Assembly (NCBI GenBank): GCA_903858085.1
Contig: CAIOHJ010000036.1
Span: 1 to 21,113, forward strand
From: an uncultured Chloroflexota bacterium
Lineage (GTDB): Bacteria > Chloroflexota > Anaerolineae > Caldilineales > Caldilineaceae
Direction of reading: 5' to 3'
Length of the DNA: 21,113 bases
Numbering within the stretch: the stretch's first letter is position 1; each line of letters opens with the position of its first letter. The position numbers and the translations under genes were made by a program. Positions 17,074 to 21,113 of this stretch are shown here, in pieces. The notes beneath the pieces are model-generated. The model did no database searches, was not told where the DNA came from, and was given only the letters and a program-made list of their open reading frames with translations.

Positions 17074-20000
17074 CGGTCAGGGTCGTCAGCGGCAGCTGCC
17101 GGTCGCGGAGCTCTGCGCCGCTGGCCGCCAAGAGCGACACTCGCTCCCCGCTGGCTGGGTCGTACAGACCTGTGTTGAGCGTATACTCGCCAGGCAGAGC
17201 AGTGGCGGCGACCGTCAGCGTCACCTGGTCGACGATGAGTTCATCGCGCTGCCAGGTATGGGTCGGATTCCCCCCCTGCAAGGGAGGCTGGTCCACTTGG
17301 GCCGCCATCCCCAGAGTGGGCGAGTAGAGCTGAAAGAACTGGGTATAAGGCTGTTCTGCCGGCTTCAGCCCGCGGTAAAAAAGGGTCACCGTCACCGAAT
17401 CGCCTGGTTGCAGGACAGGGGCGGAGGTAACGCTGTAGCCCACAACCTCTGCAAACGACCCGTAGGTGGCCTGGACACGCTGCTGAGGTGACGGCTGGGG
17501 TGGGTTCGCCACAATCTTGATGGGAGGCAGGTCCAGAGCGTCCTCTTCTTGCTCCCCAGCCATCCACAAAAAGCGATCCAGGTCTCCATAATCGTAAAAT
17601 CCCACACGCGGGTAGTACAGCCCCGAACGCGCCTCCGCTGGAATACGCAGCACATAGGTGTCGGGTTCGGTGTATGCCTGATCCCAAAAGCGTGGCCGCG
17701 CCAATTCCTGGCCTGGAATCTTGTCAAGGGCCACCAGCGTCTGCCGTGTATGGCTGACCAGATGCAAAAAGCTGTGGTAGTCCTCGGAAAGCTCGCTGTG
17801 TGCTCGCCAGTACAGACGTACGGTGAGCAGGTCGCCCGGTCGGGCGATCAACGGCTGGCGGCTGTTCGGATCGGACGCTCCCCCGTCGACCGCGACGGTA
17901 TAGCCGGCCAATTCGACCTGCTCGCGGCTCTGCGGGTCGGTCAGCAGAAGGCCCAGAGGCTGGAACGCCGGTGCGGCCGGCAATTCGACCGGCCCCAATG
18001 CCAGCCAGTCTGTCCGTCCTGCCTCCGTCACAACCTGCATCTCCAGCTGATAGGTGCCGGCCGGCTGACCGTTCGAGAGCGGCAGGCGATAGCCGTCCCG
18101 CACCACCATTCCTGGCAACCAGCGCACGGCGGGCAGCGTCCCATGATATGGTTCGCTGTCGAGCTGGCTGACGACTGCGCCGCTGGCATCCCTCAGCCGC
18201 CAGGTGGTGGCCAGCCATTTGTAGGTGCGCCGGTTGTACCAGTAGGGGGTGAGCAACAAGCTGCGTCCGTTCTCTGCCATGTCGCTTCGATAGCCCAGCA
18301 GCGTGAGGCCGGGCACCACCTCGGTCTGGCTTGCGGTCAGCGGCTGTGGGGGATCTTGGAAAGGTGCGTGCAACAGCAGCGCGGCTGCCACCCCTGCCGT
18401 CGCCATGGCGGCGGCAGGCCAGCGTCGCCTCTGCAGCAGCCACACCCCCCCCAGACCCCACAAAGTTGCGACGGTAAGCCATTCCGCCCCAGCCTGGACC
18501 GCAGAGTCTGTCCGGGCAACGACCACTGTATGGCGACCGGCGGGCAGGTCGACGGTCACCAGCCCCTGGTGGGTCGACGGGTAGACTGTCAAGGGTGCCT
18601 GAGCGTCCAGGGTTGCTTGCCAGCCAGGGAAAAAAAACTGGTTCAACCGCAGCGTAGCCGGGCGTTCAGTCTCAACCGTCAGCTGCAGCCCATTGTGCGT
18701 CACAGCTTGCAGAGAGAGCCAGTCGACGACCTGGCCGGCGGGCTCATCTGCCACAGGCACCAGATCGAACTGTTCGGCCCAGCGCGGCAGAAACTCACGG
18801 TGCCAGCCAGCACCCCAGGCACGATAGATCGCCTCGTAACGGGCGATCACCGCCGGGTCGACCGCAATATCAGCGTACATCGCCGTGTCAAACGTCGCCA
18901 CATACGGGCGACCGGCCAGCAGGGCAGCCAGGGCGATCGCGCTGGCCAGCAACACTTGAACAGAACGCCGCCGCCCCCGCAACACCAGCCCCCCAGCCAG
19001 AATGGCCGTCGAAAGGCTGACTGCAGTCAGCAGACGCCAGGGAAACTGGACGACACGCAAGAGGTCGACATTTTCCCAGAGCAACAGGCTGGCCGGTGTG
19101 ATCCCCAGCGCAGCCACAGCCCCCAACACGACCCAAAACCACCACAACGGCGACCGCCGGCGGGTCCACAGCAGCCCAGCCAGAGCCAGCACAGCCTGCA
19201 CCAGCCCCAACCGAAATGGAACCGAACTGAAGGGATAGGCGTATGGGAGGGTGGGCTCGACCACAGTCCCCCACGACCAGACATGCTCGGCCAGATTGGG
19301 CGCATTGAACGCCAGAGATGAGAGCAGGCTCCGTTCCCAAAGCAGCGGCAGCCAAAAAAAGGCTGTGATCCCGGCAGCCACCAGTGCCCCAGCCGCCAGC
19401 CCACCGGCGCGCCGAAAAAACTCGCGCCGATCCCCGGGCAGCACCGCCAGCAAGGTAACCCCATACGGGCCCAACAGCAACGGCAGCAGCAACAGCGTGA
19501 TGTTGTGCCCGATCGCTATCCCCCCGAGCAGCACCGCAGACCCCACCCAGTACAGCTGCGGCCGCGGGCGCGTCCACACACGCGTCACCGCCCAGAACAG
19601 CCAGGGCAACAGCGCCTGGGCCAGCAGCTCTGCCAGCGCGCCGCGCACGTAAAGGTTGACCAAAAAATAAGGGGTGTACAGATAGACCCCGGCAGCGGCC
19701 AGCCCGGCCCAGCGCCCGGCAGGACCGTGGTCGGCATAGAGATCGCTGGCGAGCAGAAACATGCCCGCACCCGCAACCAGCACCAGCCCCCCCATCAGCA
19801 GAGCCAGCGCAGAGGGCAGGGCAACACCCGCCAGATGCCACAGCTCAGCCACCCCATAGATGAAAGGGGCATAAAAATTAAATGTAGGGTACCCGTAGCC
19901 GGTCATCAGACTCGGCAACCAACGCGGAAAAAAATTGCCGGAACGCACCTGCTCGTCCAGCAAAGACAGACGGATCAGATGCACCGAACCGTCGTGTGTC

Positions 20001-20107
20001 TTGGGAAATCCTTCGCTGAGCAACGGCCAGAGTGCGGGCAGCGCCAACAGCGCCAGCACCCCCCACAAAACCCCGCGAGAGGTCACCCAGGACCTGGTGG
20101 GCCGCAT
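17060..20107 (-). CDS. large GT-C-like membrane protein ('PTPS-related' family), paralogue
   Basis: This 1015-residue membrane protein is a paralogue of the plus-strand gene at 9965. Helix 1 (about 12-30) is followed by KTHDGSVHLIRL (His38, Asp39, His43, Arg46), PRWLPS (61-66) and GYGYPTFNFYAPF (70-82), the same polar first loop. About ten more helices follow. FFFPGW opens a beta domain, then come a last helix and two repeat modules starting at DYHSFLHL (about 774) and PYTQFFQLYSP (about 920), the latter with GGNPTHTW and YTLNTGLYDPASGERV. I chose ATG at 20107: a GGAAGG lies just upstream and a promoter sits at 20167. The frame stays open to an ATG at 20260, but that one overlaps the start of the divergent regulator. 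A function in envelope glycan assembly is inferred; the family's database name is misleading. Confidence 0.8.
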   Translation of the reverse strand: MRPTRSWVTSRGVLWGVLALLALPALWPLLSEGFPKTHDGSVHLIRLSLLDEQVRSGNFFPRWLPSLMTGYGYPTFNFYAPFIYGVAELWHLAGVALPSALALLMGGLVLVAGAGMFLLASDLYADHGPAGRWAGLAAAGVYLYTPYFLVNLYVRGALAELLAQALLPWLFWAVTRVWTRPRPQLYWVGSAVLLGGIAIGHNITLLLLPLLLGPYGVTLLAVLPGDRREFFRRAGGLAAGALVAAGITAFFWLPLLWERSLLSSLAFNAPNLAEHVWSWGTVVEPTLPYAYPFSSVPFRLGLVQAVLALAGLLWTRRRSPLWWFWVVLGAVAALGITPASLLLWENVDLLRVVQFPWRLLTAVSLSTAILAGGLVLRGRRRSVQVLLASAIALAALLAGRPYVATFDTAMYADIAVDPAVIARYEAIYRAWGAGWHREFLPRWAEQFDLVPVADEPAGQVVDWLSLQAVTHNGLQLTVETERPATLRLNQFFFPGWQATLDAQAPLTVYPSTHQGLVTVDLPAGRHTVVVARTDSAVQAGAEWLTVATLWGLGGVWLLQRRRWPAAAMATAGVAAALLLHAPFQDPPQPLTASQTEVVPGLTLLGYRSDMAENGRSLLLTPYWYNRRTYKWLATTWRLRDASGAVVSQLDSEPYHGTLPAVRWLPGMVVRDGYRLPLSNGQPAGTYQLEMQVVTEAGRTDWLALGPVELPAAPAFQPLGLLLTDPQSREQVELAGYTVAVDGGASDPNSRQPLIARPGDLLTVRLYWRAHSELSEDYHSFLHLVSHTRQTLVALDKIPGQELARPRFWDQAYTEPDTYVLRIPAEARSGLYYPRVGFYDYGDLDRFLWMAGEQEEDALDLPPIKIVANPPQPSPQQRVQATYGSFAEVVGYSVTSAPVLQPGDSVTVTLFYRGLKPAEQPYTQFFQLYSPTLGMAAQVDQPPLQGGNPTHTWQRDELIVDQVTLTVAATALPGEYTLNTGLYDPASGERVSLLAASGAELRDRQLPLTTLTVSDP

Positions 20108-20166
20108 CACCTTCCAGCACCGGAAGGAATCGCACTCAACACGCCGCTCCTCCACTTCATCTCTGT

Positions 20167-20197
20167 AGCATACCACGAAGGCGCCCCACACCGCCAA
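20167..20197 (-). promoter_or_regulatory. extended -10 promoter of the 20107 gene
   Basis: On the minus strand TGG-TATGCT (hexamer 20167-20172) is preceded by TTGGCG (20192-20197) at a long 19-bp spacing. The predicted start near 20160 gives a leader of about 53 nt to the ATG at 20107, which supports that start codon. Confidence 0.5.
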
Positions 20198-20223
20198 ACC
20201 CGTTGTGAAACGAGCCCCGGCGT

Positions 20224-20253
20224 TTGATGGCACTGGGCGCTTTGCAGTAAGAT
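20224..20253 (+). promoter_or_regulatory. promoter of the AraC-type gene, possibly leaderless
   Basis: TTGATG (20224-20229) and TAAGAT (20248-20253) are 18 bp apart. The ATG at 20259 lies 5 nt after the -10 box, where transcription should begin, so the mRNA would have little or no leader. AAGG at 20254-20257 is too close to the ATG to act as a normal Shine-Dalgarno. Confidence 0.45.
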
Positions 20254-20258
20254 AAGGC

Positions 20259-21113
20259 ATGCCTATTCCAAAACAACGCCGAATTCTTCAAAGCCGCGCT
20301 GGAGTCTACCTAGACGAAATCATCGGTCTGCAAGCCTGGGATGGCCATCCGATGCTCATGGCAGCGGCGCACCGCCACAACGAGCTCGAGCTGAACATGG
20401 TGGCACAAGGTACGGCGGTGTACTTTTTTGGCGGGCGCCGGGTAGCCTTGCCAGCCAATTCACTCATACTCTTTTGGGCCATCGCGCCCCACCAGCTCGT
20501 CGATGCCCTCCCCGATACCTTTATGTATTGGCTCACACTCCCTCTGTCCTGGTTTCTCCACCTGAATTGGCCCGAACCCTTCCGCAGAGCAGTGCTCAAC
20601 AGCGAGCTGATCATCGACCCGACCGCCAGCCCAGAGGACAGACAGCGCTTTGTCCAGTGGCAGGCCGACCTGACACGCAACCAACCGGAAGATCGTGAGG
20701 TCATGCTGTTGGAGGTAGAAGCGCGCCTGAAACGGCTTGTGGCCCGGCTCGATCTGACACAGAAGCCCCTGGCCCCTGCCCCCTCCCCCCATCAGGCGAG
20801 CCATGTGGAAAAACTTGCTGAATTTCTTGCCGAACACTACCTGGAACCGCTCAAAATCCCAGAGATCGCCGCCCAAGTCAACCTCCACCCCCACTACGCC
20901 ATGGCTGTCTTTCAAAAAACCTTTGGGGTGACCCTGCTCGACTACTTGAACACGCTGCGTGTGGCACATGCCCAGCAGTTGCTGGTCACCACCGACCAGC
21001 AGATCCTGGAAATTGCGCTCGAATCTGGTTTCGGATCGGCCAGTCAGTTTTATGCACACTTCAATCGCTTGTGTGGCATTTCTCCCAAAGCCTACCGGGC
21101 CTCGCTGCGGTAG
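20259..21113 (+). CDS. AraC/XylS-family transcriptional regulator
   Basis: This 284-residue DNA-binding regulator is complete; its TAG is the last codon of the window. Residues about 30-90 form a cupin-like sensor domain (HRHNELELNMVAQG, then LPANSLILFWAIAPHQLVD), typical of sugar-responsive members. A middle helical linker (120-180) follows. The C-terminal double helix-turn-helix spans about 183-284: KIPEIAAQVNLHPHYAMAVFQKTFG is the first HTH region (quoted from 199) and the family signature GFGSASQFYAHFNRLCGISPKAYR lies at 257-280. The start ATG at 20259 fits a sensor domain of normal length. It diverges from the large membrane protein starting at 20107, with about 150 bp between, so regulation of that gene or of a sugar-use operon to the right is plausible. 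The ligand is not known. Confidence 0.93.
   Translation: MPIPKQRRILQSRAGVYLDEIIGLQAWDGHPMLMAAAHRHNELELNMVAQGTAVYFFGGRRVALPANSLILFWAIAPHQLVDALPDTFMYWLTLPLSWFLHLNWPEPFRRAVLNSELIIDPTASPEDRQRFVQWQADLTRNQPEDREVMLLEVEARLKRLVARLDLTQKPLAPAPSPHQASHVEKLAEFLAEHYLEPLKIPEIAAQVNLHPHYAMAVFQKTFGVTLLDYLNTLRVAHAQQLLVTTDQQILEIALESGFGSASQFYAHFNRLCGISPKAYRASLR

Noticed and set aside
20108..20260. N-terminal extension of the large minus-strand membrane protein to ATG at 20260
   Set aside because: It would overlap the regulator's start codon, run through the -10 box at 20167 and add 51 residues without membrane or family features.

Overview
The window is about 21 kb of high-GC DNA with bacterial gene structure. 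The best fit is a member of the Chloroflexota (Anaerolineae/Caldilineales-like). This is an inference from gene content and style: very large polytopic glycosyltransferase-like proteins with repeated C-terminal beta modules, a DnaB/DnaD/DnaC replication cluster, a BFN-domain protein, and a lipoprotein with Thr/Pro-rich linkers and an SH3b domain. No marker gene fixes the taxonomy. No insertion sequence, phage gene, rRNA or CRISPR array was seen, and no stretch over 300 bases lacks a gene.

Left part (1-7.2 kb, all minus strand, read right to left). A strong extended -10 promoter at 7165-7192 drives a bifunctional-nuclease (BFN/DUF151) protein. It is followed by the replicative helicase dnaB, which carries an in-frame 146-residue mini-intein, then a DnaD-domain protein 4 nt further on, and then a DnaC-type AAA+ protein that overlaps the DnaD gene by 95 nt. 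The DnaC-type protein is unusual because it contains two complete, closely similar AAA+ modules behind one zinc-binding N-terminus. Helicase, helicase partner and loader therefore sit together as a helicase-loading unit. Downstream, under what looks like their own promoter, are a lipoprotein with an SH3b domain and a membrane-anchored clan GH-A glycoside hydrolase.

Middle (7.2-7.4 kb). A tRNA-Pro(CGG) gene on the plus strand has its own promoter and a hairpin terminator. It is divergent from the BFN gene.

Right part (7.4-20.1 kb). Four very large membrane proteins make up most of this region. Two are GT39/ArnT-like glycosyltransferases (7416 and 14515, plus strand). Two are paralogues of the family labelled '6-pyruvoyl-tetrahydropterin synthase-related' (9965 plus, 17060-20107 minus), which also look like GT-C-fold membrane enzymes. 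All four end in the same type of beta-sandwich module, so the module has been shared between unrelated membrane cores. An aldo-keto reductase lies between them and is divergent from the second GT39 gene. A perfect 16-bp palindrome lies in their shared promoter region. The second GT39 gene and the second PTPS-related gene converge and overlap by 14 bp. The likely role of this block is cell-envelope or extracellular glycan assembly from polyprenyl-linked sugars, but the substrate cannot be read from the sequence.

Right end. An AraC/XylS-family regulator (20259-21113) is complete and ends at the last base of the window. It is divergent from the last membrane protein and may be translated from a leaderless mRNA. 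The short gaps at 13097-13256 (convergent, 160 nt) and 6363-6503 (141 nt) hold no clear gene or strong terminator.
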